From contig JAYKKI010000138.1 of the NCBI GenBank assembly GCA_039881145.1, positions 3,092,001-3,156,000 of the forward strand: a stretch of 64,000 nt of DNA, read 5' to 3'. Each line of letters opens with the position of its first letter. Position 1 is the first letter of the stretch. Under the pieces are notes generated by a model. That model was given only the letters and a program-made list of their open reading frames with translations. It was not told the DNA's origin and ran no database searches. The position numbers and the translations under genes are program-made. This DNA is from Druceiella hillmani (taxonomy: Eukaryota > Arthropoda > Insecta > Lepidoptera > Hepialidae). Below are positions 12,575-24,180 of the stretch, in pieces.

Positions 12575-12645
12575 GTACGGACGCTGACTAATCACTGTAC
12601 CCGAGTACAATATACACAACGGACATCTTTTTACCCGTATTGCAT
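12575..12645 (+). other. Exon-like segment with strong splice signals
   Basis: A pyrimidine tract, 'ttttttctttcgttttag', ends at 12574. A near-consensus donor, 'gtgagt', starts at 12646. The 71 bp between are more G+C-rich than their surroundings and open in only one frame (about 23 codons, beginning Val-Arg-Thr-Leu-Thr). It could be a short internal exon or a noncoding leader exon of a gene that lies mostly outside the window, or a chance pairing of signals. I recognise no protein motif. Confidence 0.3.
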
Positions 12646-13739
12646 GTGAGTGTTTTTTTGTCCAAATATCATCTAACTTGGACGTACGAGTACCAATTGT
12701 TTTATTAAAATTACTTACAAAAATCTTTTGGTTCTGATATCTATTTATATAATAACTTTTAGTATTTAATCGTTTTCAACGCTCATTAGATAATACTTCT
12801 TCCAATAATTTTTTCAAAATATTAGGATTATCGTTGTGTTGGATCAACTATCCAGTGTTTATTTTCAAAGATCTTTGCTTTATATAATATTTAATGCTCC
12901 AGCATATTGATACTGTTGACTTAAATGAAATTTACCGATAAGAACCGACATTATTTCTATTTTGTTGTTAATTTTTGTACAACATATTGTAAGCGGTTTT
13001 TTCATGTGAATTTTTTTTTACTAAAGCGGCGAGATTTAAACTATAATTTTCTACCCTTGAGATATGTAAGCAGGTACTTTGCATGAGCATAACCGTGAGT
13101 ATTAATCAATATGCTACTACGCTGCACGAACTATAACTTACAATTGGTGGCGATTTGTCGCTTGTTTGCAATGTTTTAATACTCTTTTATTAACTTTACT
13201 TGTATGTATGAATGTGTGCATGCACGTAACATTATAATGGAATTTTTAGTTTAAAGTTTTACCCACATACAGATGTACGGTTCATGTAAATTTTATACAC
13301 GTGTCAAGAACCGACCACAATACAAGAATTTCATAACAAACAAAAATTAGTTTTAGAATGAAAAAAAGGTGAAAAAAAATCACGAAATATTTCAATTAAT
13401 TTTTCTTTTGCTTCCAAACTTTTGAATTATCTAAATCACAAAATGAATTAACGCGACACTTTTACGTGTATAATAAAATATACTATACAAAAATTCAATT
13501 GCTTATTTGTTTGATCGCGCCAATTTCTGGAATCATAAACCCGACTTCAATCCCTACGGTGGAAAGCACATACCTTGAAAAAATTATAGATTCACGATTA
13601 TAATATAACGTTACCATTTATAATGCGAGAGGAGTGATAAAGCGAAAAAATGTTTTCTCAATAGCAAGCAATTATTTAAACACGACAATATCAACATAAA
13701 AACGATGTCGTAAACAAGCTAAACAACTCCAGAAATTTC

Positions 13740-14060
13740 ATATCCAATCAATTCGCGCCTTAAACCAACAGCTTGCATCTCAATAACGCGATCGTATCTT
13801 TCTGAACGGACTGTCTCTCTCCGTCCTAATCATCGTCATGGCGACTTTGCCCCCATGAGAGTCACATTTTTTGGATAACTAGCGAGGTCACCGACACGAT
13901 TTCCGCGTATGGTGTGGTCGATCACACGCCGCACGGATCTGTCGTCGAGTGGTATTTTCCCAACGGGGATATATTTGTCGTGATTGGATTTCGCAATGTG
14001 TAACTCAGTTCCTGATATCATACGGCCTTTATATAGGACGACCATGTGCATATTGGCGGC
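13740..14060. other. CpG-richer island around a short reverse ORF
   Basis: This 320-bp patch is visibly richer in G+C and in CpG than anything around it ('gcgatcgta', 'ctctctccgtcc', 'acacgccgcacgg'). In a genome this A+T-rich, such a patch is usually coding sequence, a promoter, or recently acquired DNA. It holds the reverse ORF at 13836-14051. A 'tataaaat' lies at about 14080 on the reverse strand, just upstream of the ORF start. Confidence 0.45.
13836..14051 (-). CDS. Candidate 71-codon ORF, unidentified
   Basis: The reverse-strand frame runs from an ATG at 14051 to a TGA at 13836. The frame is also open upstream for about 10 codons. The sequence is mixed and ordinary-looking, with pieces such as 'KYIPVGKIPLDDRS' and 'RVGDLASYPKNVTL', unlike the Phe/Ile/Tyr-rich products of chance A+T-rich ORFs. 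There is no signal peptide, membrane segment or motif I can name. It may be a first exon whose donor I cannot place, a decayed insertion, or chance in a G+C-richer patch. Confidence 0.25.
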   Translation of the reverse strand: MHMVVLYKGRMISGTELHIAKSNHDKYIPVGKIPLDDRSVRRVIDHTIRGNRVGDLASYPKNVTLMGAKSP

Positions 14061-16015
14061 GACAATTCTCTTGAGATTTATTTTATAAAACTTTGATCAA
14101 ACCCCGAGTCATGTAATAACTTAAATTAAAACAAGTCCCACTTGTCATGAGGCGATAGTATGTGAGTATTTTGATGTTTTTGTTCATAAAAGCTTTTATT
14201 GGTTTGGTCGAAACTAGACATTAGTGGCAGTTACAATTTATTAGAAACAAGTCGCAAATATTATCTGACTCGTACATTACTTTTATAAGGTTGTGAAAGT
14301 GGAATTTTCAATGACCTTTAATGCTTTCATGCGGGTCTATTTTGTTTACTTCTGTGTCCATTTATTTATATTAAATTTACTTCCATATTTACTTGTAAAT
14401 TAAATAACCTTAATATGATTATATTTTTTCACGTAGTATTAATTTTTTTCATCCTTTCAAAAATGGCAAAATTTTTTTCAATATTTTCTATACATTTAAT
14501 ATTTTGACTAATCAGACTTTTAGATAGTAATTTAACTTTATGTTAATTATTGAATAGATATTTGATTTATTAAAATTTTAATAAAATATGGGAAAAAATA
14601 TAAAGGAGTTATTTTATTAGTTATATAATTCATATTGAAACAGATATGACTGCACATTGTTGAAGAATCACGTGGGTCTTTTCATTATTTGGGCCTGATT
14701 TATCTGCCTGGTTGTCTTTTATATCTAAAATGTCTTATGCACAATTAAATTGTTTTAGTAACCTAACGGATGATATTTGTTTCATATTCACAATTTCACA
14801 ATATTCACAATTTCTTTTAAATACTTAATTCTTGGACCAAATTGTTATAAAACTAAAAAAATGCTGTTTCTAACCTTTATGAATTTTCTCCAATTCTTTC
14901 CACTTATCATCTTTTTCTAATATTATAACATATATTTATGCAAAATACTTCATGAGGATCGTTCAATATATTCCCCAAATCGCATGGAAGAAAGCATCTT
15001 CCAGATATATTTAGTTTAAAACATATTTATTTTTCAATGTAACACTTTATATGTAACACATATAATGAAGCTGCAACAGAGTGAATTCTGCACATGGAAC
15101 ATACCTTAACGATAATTATTGATTTAGCTTACAGAACGATAATAAACTTACAAAATCGGTATTGAGAATTTTGGTCTCTGTGCCTATCAGTTAATTTATT
15201 TTTCAGTCACACAAAGACTAGTAAAGAGATTTTGATTAAATTTGGTGTGGAAACGATTTACATCCCCGAGCAACATATAGAATGTTTTCGTGTTCTATAT
15301 ATTGGTCGAGAATGGAAATTGCTCGAGGATGTTATAGCTCTCCGGATAATATTTTATCTGATATTTTATTGCTAAGGTATATTTTCTAAGCGTCTTTTAG
15401 TAAACTTTATGTTTATAGCTATATTACGATACAGTACTGTCAACGCAATCTATTTCAACCATTGTTAATATTTTTAAGTTTTCTAAACAATTATAATCGT
15501 CAAATGACTTTATGCAAATGAAGTCGAGGACACAGTAATTTATTAATGTAACTATTACATCGATCATTTAATTTTAACAAACCTCGGTAAATATACGGTT
15601 TTTTTATTAAGACTTTCATTAATAGCTTTCTTTCATGAGTTGTGTTTAGGTTGAGTGGTAGATTCCTTCACATTAACAATTGTGAACGGAACCTAGATAC
15701 AGTTGCTGTTTTTGCCACTGGTATTTTAGAGTGGATAAAGCAGACCATTTTTGTAAATTTTCTGCATCACTATTTTTTAATACTTCCTTTTAGCCACCAA
15801 AACATAGATGCGTACTACAACGTTCCGTCCATATTGACTGAATTTTCTTTACAGATTTATCGTTTACTAATATTTTAGGACAATTTCAAAATATATAGTT
15901 GTTGTGACCTCTTTGAATTTAGGTTAGTGTCAAACAAAGTGAATGAAAAAATCATTATATACCTGTAAGAAATCAACCATGCCTATTACATAATCGTGAG
16001 GAGATGAATAAAGAT
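14061..16015. other. A+T-rich stretch, no gene
   Basis: No supported gene. A short tandem duplication of 'tattcacaattt' lies at about 14785-14813. An inverted repeat at 15260-15332 is listed separately. The ORF at 15642-15878 shows no recognised motif. Confidence 0.5.
15260..15332. repeat. Hairpin-forming inverted repeat
   Basis: 'acatccccgagcaa' at 15260-15273 pairs with 'ttgctcgaggatgt' at 15319-15332 with one mismatch. An inner 'atatagaa'/'ttctatat' pairing shortens the loop. It resembles a small foldback remnant; no target duplication was seen. Confidence 0.55.
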
Positions 16016-16038
16016 AATAACTGGAAAGGCACTATAGA

Positions 16039-16107
16039 CGCTCAGACGTATTGGAGATGGATACATTATATGGTAGATAATGTATCCATCTCCAATACGT
16101 CTGAGCG
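16039..16107. repeat. Perfect 31-bp inverted repeat, 7-base loop
   Basis: Arms 16039-16069 and 16077-16107 are exact reverse complements over 31 bases, with loop 'atggtag'. Beyond the core, 'aagataat' and 'tggaa' on the left pair again with 'ttcca' and 'attatctt' on the right after an unpaired bulge. Mixed base composition makes chance negligible. It could be a recent template-switch inversion, a precursor-miRNA-like hairpin or a foldback element. Confidence 0.9.
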
Positions 16108-16135
16108 AAAATAACTTCCAATTATCTTAATAAAT

Positions 16136-18731
16136 TTCAAAGTTTCCTTTGCTTTAATTTTGTTTCCTATAAACATTTTTGCCTTTAGAGTCTACTATTT
16201 CTCTTTAAATTCTGCTAAATAATATCTCATTAATCATGCCACTTGATTATGTGCTCTTATTATTTTTTTTGAAGCTTAGATCAAGCTAAAAGTTGGCGTT
16301 TTTTCAGTTTATGCTTCATAAATAATGAATGAATTTTTTTTTAAATAATCTATTCATTAATCTACTAGATAATATTACCTCAGTAATTTCTTCGAAGCGA
16401 AATTCTTTTACAAAAGTTTAAGGTAATTAATTTGAAGATTTTCCAACAAAATAGCTCCCAGCAAAATTAAGAGAAAAGGTAGTTTTATGATAATAATATT
16501 GTTTACCTCAATTTTATGTTTTGGATAAACCATTTTAATTTACAGGTAATTTGTAAAATGAATTAATGAGTTTTATCACAATAAACATCCGATGAAAATG
16601 CAGCTACTTTTGACGTTTTTAACATTTTTAAGATGCTTAAAAATTAAAGCTTAATACTTTTTCGTCATGTACGTTAATGTGTCTATCTCAGAAAAGGTTT
16701 GAAACTTTTGATAGTCTCTTACCAAATTTTAAATTTAGAGTATTAGGTCCTTATTACTATCGACTCCAATAAAAAAGGTGGTTCAATTCGAATGTATTTT
16801 CTATGTATATTACTATACGTATTAGATATATCTTACTCTATTAGGCTGACCTTTTTTTAAGATGATAATATACTCCCAATGTATCTTCATGAAAAACTGG
16901 ACATAATTTAATCATAGAAATTGAATATACACTAAGAATGGTGCAGGTACCGTGATCGAGTTTGAATGGAATAGGTCGACTTATAAACTAATAATAAAGT
17001 CTCAAATTTTTTGTTATAAGTACGAGCGATATAAATCTTCCTTTTAATAAAATCAGGATCAAATGATGAAGTTAGAAGATGATGACACAATCTCTTTAGT
17101 GACAAGGAGTAAACTCATCGAATTTGAATTCTTTTGATTTGTCTTGACGCAAGAAGCAAAGTAACAAAATAAATACGTGGGTAATAAATACAGATACACA
17201 CAAAGTAATGAAGCAACTAAGTTATTATTATCAATGTTGATAAGTAAATATTTACAGGTATAAATAAATGTATAAAATATGAGTAGCTAAGTAATACGTA
17301 CTGTTATATACAAAAGACAAGAAACAATTATGATATTTCTAGACAGGTAGATAGTATATGCAGGTCTATATACGTTGTGAAGGTGTGTATATGAAGCAAC
17401 TACGGTGAAATAACCAGAGGAAATTTAATATATATATCCGAATATAAAATATGAAGTAATGCATGAATAGATTTATATTAATTAAATGCCTCAAAGGTGT
17501 GTTTCAATTTTAATAAACGTAATATTGATTTTTTCGTAATTTAGTGACAATTGGGGTAACACAGGATATCATAGGTATTAAAGGTGGAAAAACTAAACTC
17601 TTTACCAAAAATACTGACATGTCGCACTCATGTGTGTGTGGGTATGCATGAAGATGAAAATGAGGCACTGACTCGTAATCGTATCGATATAGTGGCATTA
17701 TTTTGCAAATTCATTTTGTGTTTATAGACGATATTGAACTGGAAGTGACAATCATTTTCATCGATTTAAACTTTTTGGTGCGTTTTTTTCCAGACTTATT
17801 TTAAATTCATTCTATTTGTTTGTTGAAACGTTTTATAAAAATAAAGGATCAAAAATTTATTTTTATCATTTATTTTAAATAATCCTTTCATTTAAGAAAT
17901 ATTATATTAAAATAAACACGTATCGGTGCAAGTAATTAGACACAAAACCATGATAAAACTTAAACTTATCTTAAAAAAAATTACACATTACAATCACAAT
18001 TATAAATTTGATTAAATAGGTGGGCAGTTCAAAACTGTCGGAAATTAAAGATTATGGTAATATGTGATTACAACCGATAATATTTAGATCAAAAATAAAG
18101 TTGATTTTAAATGCTGCACAGTACTGTTGCTTTGGGAATTAGTTCCATTATTGCCTTTGCAAAAATACACCCATCTACAAAATCATATCAAAACAGCTAT
18201 GACAAAAGATTGAAAAATACCCATAGATATAATAATATTAAAATCTCGTAAATTTGCCTATTTTTAATTGTGAATATGAACAAACTATCTCATTCTTTAT
18301 GTTTTCTGACTATAAAAATATTATCTTAACCTTCACCACGCAAGTACATAGACTATTAAAGGAATGAGACTTTCCATCACTATTGATGAATCTATAGCTG
18401 ATCTACCCTTTCAAATACTAATTAAATTAAGATATGTGTTTTCTTTTATGTTGTTTTCTAATTAAAATTACAAATTTTACTTTAGATATCATATATCTCC
18501 TGTTTCATGGAAAACTTCCAGAGTTACATAATTTATAAAGCGGTTCTACTCGTATATTCTAAACAAGCAAATATAGGCCACGGTGATTCTATCGGTCTGT
18601 ACTACAATTCTTGAAACCATACTGAACAAGCGTATTTTCATGCAAAGTAACACCCATCTTACGTGCTGTCAAGATTATATCCGTCCTAGATATTCTATCT
18701 TTACCAATCTTTTATCATTTGTTGGCTATCA
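16136..18731. other. A+T-rich stretch, no gene
   Basis: No gene, RNA gene or named repeat could be supported. Short ORFs on both strands (for example 17510-17698) have no motif. Confidence 0.5.
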
Positions 18732-18842
18732 GTCTACTGAAACGCTGGGGAAACTGGATAAACGGGGCTTAACTCAATTTTAAATTTTTTTACCGCTAGG
18801 AAAAAAAATTGAACCTTGGTTTACCCTCCTCTTAAAATTGAT
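18732..18842 (+). repeat. Dispersed repeat, copy A
   Basis: Matches 20163-20262: 'gaaacgctggggaaactgga' corresponds to 'gaaacgccgagggaactaga', followed by '(g/t)tttaactcaattttaaa' and a final 'ctcctcttaaaatt'. The alignment covers about 100 bp with several indels. It is probably a fragment of an old transposable element; class unknown. Confidence 0.6.
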
Positions 18843-19329
18843 GTGTGCAAGATTCATCCTGAATAAAAGACTTTTAAATCAAACCATTACATCACAATAT
18901 ATGTTATTTGCCTACAATTTTCTGAATTTTGATTTTTTGAAAAAAAAATCAAGTTGTTTTATTGAATAAGTTATAGCAGTATTTAAAAATTTTAGAATGA
19001 CATCATCTCTCATTTACAATAGATACTGAATAACATTTTACTGTAAGCAAATGCGCACTAATGTCGCATTCTCGTTCAACAGAACCTATAAAGTCGAACG
19101 TCTTTGCAATAATCGGAATCATGGTGAAACGATGGACAATTGCTATTATTTAACGACCAAGTTACTGATAATTGTAATATTGCACTTAATTTATCCTGCA
19201 TTGCCTTAAGTTTTGTTTATTGCCCTCACTTGTCCTAAATTCGGAACGAGGTCTGCCGTTAAATCACCTAAGTCATAAGGTCCTTAGAAACTTAAGTGTT
19301 ATGTGCTACATAACATTATCAACTTTCAG

Positions 19330-19330
<1 letters not shown>

Positions 19331-19391
<61 letters not shown>

Positions 19392-19400
19392 TATATATAT
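19331..19400. repeat. (TA)n microsatellite
   Basis: About 70 bp of TA repeat with one TAC and one AATT interruption. Confidence 0.95.
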
Positions 19401-19649
19401 CAGCTTATTTAGAGCACATTAAACTAAATATTGCTTGATAACTGAACGAATCTAAAAAAAAATCCTTTGGTATTTGTACATGAAACAACAAGACTACCTT
19501 ACTTTTCCACTTTCCACCGATTTTTCCTTATTTATATGTTGCATCGTAGAAGAAATTCTTTATTGACGAAATTTCATTTACGATAATGAACTGAAAAAAT
19601 GTTGTGCCTTGATTTTTTAGAAAAATTCTCAATCTTCATACCTTACACA

Positions 19650-19710
19650 AAAAGAGGATGGCTATGTAACTGCATGTGGTTAACATGCAGTTACATAGTC
19701 ATCCTCTTTT
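19650..19710. repeat. 28-bp near-perfect inverted repeat, 5-base loop
   Basis: Arms 19650-19677 and 19683-19710 pair over 28 bp with one mismatch (inside 'ggatggctatg' versus 'catagtcatcc'); loop 'ggtta'. It has the same architecture as the hairpins at 16039, 27717 and 52600, but the sequence is unrelated to theirs. Confidence 0.9.
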
Positions 19711-20162
19711 GTTATTCCTAAATCTAGAACCGAATTGTACCAAAATTACCCACTCTTCCACTGTATACAATTGAAGAGCACAAATTCATTGACACTAAAA
19801 TGCATGATGATGACACGCTACAATGGGTTTATTTAAACATATCGCAAAACAAAACCAGGGTGTGTTTCGTGTAGGAATACATTTATTGAAGGATGAATCC
19901 TTATGAATTGTTAATTAAGTGAATTTATTAAATGAATTTCCTAAAATTATTGACATGTGTAATAATTTCATGGAGATCGTGTCGTTATCAAAATCTCATT
20001 GAGATTGAGAGAGTTTGCATGCTGAATTTGTTTAACTTGGTATTGGACGCACTACTGCATTTCAGCTTATTCCTCTAAACATTCTCGGCGTTAGATTGAA
20101 GATCAAAAAATATATGTGTGATTACACACAAAACAATGACATGAAATGGTTTTGTAGACGGG

Positions 20163-20262
20163 TGTCTCTGCGAAACGCCGAGGGAACTAGATAAATAGAG
20201 TTTAACTCAATTTTAAAAATTGTTTTGACCACTTGACAATTACACTCTCCTCTTAAAATTTA
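20163..20262 (+). repeat. Dispersed repeat, copy B
   Basis: Second copy of the repeat at 18732-18842, in the same orientation, 1.4 kb downstream. It ends 'ctcctcttaaaatttattcc'. Confidence 0.6.
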
Positions 20263-22558
20263 TTCCTTGATGTTATAATTAGGATTAATGAGTATTTCTT
20301 TAATCCATAAATCATTTATTATTTTTATTAATACTCCGAAATGATTGTGTTTATTTCCAGACATTTTTTATGTTTACTAAGTACTCAATGTAGTTTGAAA
20401 GTATTTTAAAAAAAAATCAATAATAAAAGAAAAAAGTTTAAGAAATATGAAAATTTGTGGAATGAAAAATTATAGAATAATCTAACAGTATTTCCAGTCT
20501 GAACTATATTACGAATTTATTATTTCGAAATGATCTAAAAAATTATTATGGAAAATAATGTTAGCGTAATAGCAGAATACACAGTGCTAAACGGATGTTT
20601 AAAATATAGTTATAAATTTGTTAATTATCGTTTATGTCAAAATATAAATATTTATGAATTATCGATAACGCGGGCGGAATCACTCCCATTTTAAGATCAG
20701 AAATGTACCTATTTCATTATAGCTCTGTTACTAAATAAGCACACACACACACACAAATATTGAGTATCAATAAATGTAAAATGTCACTTAAATTCGTTTA
20801 AATCATTTAATCGCAAATCGGTGCGACTCGCTAATTTAAGTCGCCAGCAGAATTTAAATCCGGTAATAAATAGATTTTAAAATCTTGCCTGTAGGTTATT
20901 ACAAGCTCATTCATATTAAAACATAATGTAATTAAGAAAAATATCGAATGAATAAGATAAAACTGAGAAGTTAATTAACAAAAATCTAAAACTATTGGAT
21001 TGATGCTTTGCAACGCAAAAATCTGAAATAAGATAATAAAAAGTATGTCCTGACATTGATTGAAAACATGAATTTCTAAATGTGAATAGTTACGATCCTT
21101 GAACAATGGGTATTTCTGAACTTGAAAGTTTTGAAGGTGACCTGTAACAAAATAAATACATTTCAACGAAATGTAAAAATACAGAATCCTTTTTACGCGT
21201 GATACATCCTCATATCATCCCCATAATCGGAAGTTATCCACGTGGGTGACAACCTCCTACAACATATGGAGGGATATATGAAACATACCCCATGCTCGTC
21301 TCTAACCTGAATAAATGGATGTTATTTGAATGCGCAGTGATGCTCGATTCGAAGGGTGAAAATAGGAAAAAACCTTTCCACCATGTATTTTATATTGTAA
21401 CCTACGTTAGTAGTAGAAAAGTGGTACGACACAAACATGTAAGTGTAATTAAAAATAGTTTTTATAACTTTAAACGGTTGTAATTATCAAGAAGTTACGC
21501 AAACTTTGTAAAAAATCTTTTCATCTAAAATTACAGTAGCGTAGTGGGATTGTATCCCTTTTAAATAATATAATGTCACATGTAAGTGTTACTTTCAAAG
21601 TAAAATTTTAAAAATCATTTTTAAATTTTGAACTGCCTAAGAATAAACAAGAGACAATTTTCTCTTTATTTCATATTTCCATTCATCAATACCTTTAGTA
21701 TTTCAGTTTTAAGAAGTATAGCTGTTGAATTTTCATATTGTTGCTAAAATATAATTCGAAAACAATCAGTTATAGCTGAATAAATAATGAAAATGCAAGC
21801 TGTGATGTTGCTTGAATCTGACCATTGACAATCATGAATGTCGACCAATTCTTTTAAATAGGTCAATTAAATAGTTTAAAATTTCGAAATTTTCTTAGTT
21901 CATCAAAAAACACCAAATAATATGTATATGTTTCGTATCAATTCGGTATTATTTAAAACAAAGTAAAAGTCTCATTACGGACGGTCTCGAAAGAGTACAT
22001 TCTATTTATTGAGATAATTTTGAGGAGACGCTATTTCTTTCACCACTTTCGCCTACGTTTTTTTTATTTTTTGTTATAAATTACTAATGTTTATTTTTAA
22101 ATTAACGAAACTTATGAAAACATTCACTTTTATTTTACCAAATATGCCTAAAGATATAAATATAGTATTATACTTGAAAGATAGCAAATATAATATTAAC
22201 TATTGGTTGTTTGTTAACTGTGGGTAATATATAATAAGATAACTCGCTGCAACTCATAGTAAAATTCCTACAAAAAATCTCCATGTAGATCTGAATATTA
22301 CATAAATTAATGAAAAGGAATATACTAGTATATAGATCTCATGGCATTTAATTCTTTTTTGTGATCTGTTGTATTTGTGGTAATCTTGTTTGATCTGTTG
22401 TAATGTACATGTTTTTTTTAAAATATAGACTTTTCCATAGTCATATTTAAAAAAAATATTAAATAGAAAAAATTAAACATATTTGATGGCAAAAATTAAC
22501 GAACGATATTTGTGATATTAATAAAACATTAATAAAAAAATTTACGCTAATTAAATGG

Positions 22559-22560
<2 letters not shown>
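20263..22560. other. A+T-rich stretch, no gene
   Basis: No gene supported. A short (CA)n run lies at about 20740-20754. ORFs at 20975-21166 and 21292-21483 are ordinary chance length for this composition. Confidence 0.5.

Positions 22561-22561
<1 letters not shown>

Positions 22562-22609
<48 letters not shown>
22562..22609. repeat. (TA)n microsatellite
   Basis: About 48 bp of TA repeat. Confidence 0.95.
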
Positions 22610-22612
<3 letters not shown>

Positions 22613-22719
22613 GATTGTATCAAATTATTTCAGGTAATAATATTATTTTAGGTCCAGGAAAATATATATTTAAGGAACTTTTTTTTAACTTCCGCAATTT
22701 GATTGAATCAGTGACGTAC

Positions 22720-22884
22720 GTTTTAAGAAAGGTCTAGACAACCGCGAAAGGAGTAATAGTGCATCGACTAGGCCGTGACTAGAACGAAGATTTCACGCTT
22801 TACCGATCTTTCATCAGTGGCTATGTCTAACCCGGTAGACAATGTTAAGAAAGTTCCACAAGACAATTGTTCACAGACGCTTCT
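22720..22884 (-). pseudogene. Possible reverse-strand coding remnant, unidentified
   Basis: A G+C-richer island. Reading the reverse strand from 22884, 38 codons are open to a TAG at 22768-22770 and a further 14 follow in the same frame before TAA. The first segment includes 'LSTGLDIATDERSVKREIF', which looks like ordinary protein. I cannot assign a family. A transposon fragment or a broken exon are both possible, and so is chance. Confidence 0.2.
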
Positions 22885-23407
22885 TTAATATTATTAACTT
22901 ACATATTCTCTTTAACTTTTAATAAATATTTGTAATATTTTCAAAATGTTACCTTCTATCTCGATCATAAACTCATACCCTATTATCCATAAAGTCATTT
23001 AAATACACTCTTTCTTATTGAAACAATTTTCTTAGTATATGTAAATGTTTTAAATATTAAAATTTTATTAAAAAATAAACATTATACGATAAATCCTATT
23101 GAATAATTTTTCCAGCATATCGCTTTTTTGTCTTTATGGACCCGATAATTAACATTGGAAGCGTTATTTATGTCGCAGACATGAAATTGTGTTGATTTTT
23201 TAATAATTTGAAAGAACGACTTAAAAAAATTCAGTTTTTTTCTATATCTTATCTCACAATTTGGACAAAGAATTGTTTATTTTAATCTAAAAGTAGAAAA
23301 AATTAATTCCCAATCTATTAGTTCGGGGTTTAAAGTTCAGTACTTTAGTGCTCCGCGCTACTTCCCTTTTTCCAATTTTTTGTGGTAATTATTTAAAAAT
23401 CTGGTAA

Positions 23408-24180
23408 GAACGAGTAGAACCTGCACTACGAGGATTCCGTAGACATTTAGCCGTTTATTTATACTTAAGGGCACGTAATATTTTTATTAAAATATTTACA
23501 ATAATTTATTTTTGAAAACATAAATATTTTACCTACTGTATCCTTCATAGGTAAAAAATTATGATGCATATTTAAAAATTATGAGATTAAGACAATTGAT
23601 ATTGGTAATGATCTAATCACCAGTTGGTACATGATTTTTGGCTCGGTAGTTTTATAAATAAGGAAGGTGCTATACAGTATTTATCTTCGCATAATTTTTG
23701 AATAGGTTTTTAACTGTTAAACTACAACAAAATATCTCTTTGTATTTTTCATAATAAACACTTTCAAATGATGCTTCATATGACATACAAACTTAAAAAT
23801 CTTTATGACATTTATTCTCTCTTTAATTTTTATATGAGTATTTTCAACAAGACAGTTATTGTAAAATATGTGCACTAAAATATGTTATGTGAGTTAATAT
23901 ATTTGGGCTACTATGCCAAATTTGAAGTTTTCTAAGAAAATAGACTGTTACTATAGAAAAACGAAAATAATATGCCTACTATATGTTTCATAGGCCTAAA
24001 AATATAGTGCATATTGCAAAAATTATGACATCTAGAATAATCCGTTCAGCTTTTCTAATCTTTGCGTGTGTACCTAAAAATAAATTTTTTTTCACTGTAT
24101 GAAATGAGTATTTTTCCAAGAAAAGGATCAAATAAAAAAAATATCTGCATATTTGCTTCTTTGTTTTTCATCATGTACCT
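23408..24180 (+). mobile_element. Decayed interspersed repeat, composite
   Basis: Starts 'gtagaacctgcactacgagg', as in the copy at 41832, followed by 'acctactgtatccttcatag' and 'atgatgcatatttaaaaatt'. A second overlapping stretch of the same family is visible at 23968-24115 ('gcctactatatgtttcatag', then 'tttgcgtgtgtacctaaaaa'). This looks like two nested or truncated copies without an intact 3' end. It has no ORF. Confidence 0.5.

Noticed and set aside
13836..14051. Reverse ORF as a named enzyme or virus-derived gene
   Set aside because: I considered several families but no diagnostic motif is present; naming it would be a guess, so it stays unidentified.
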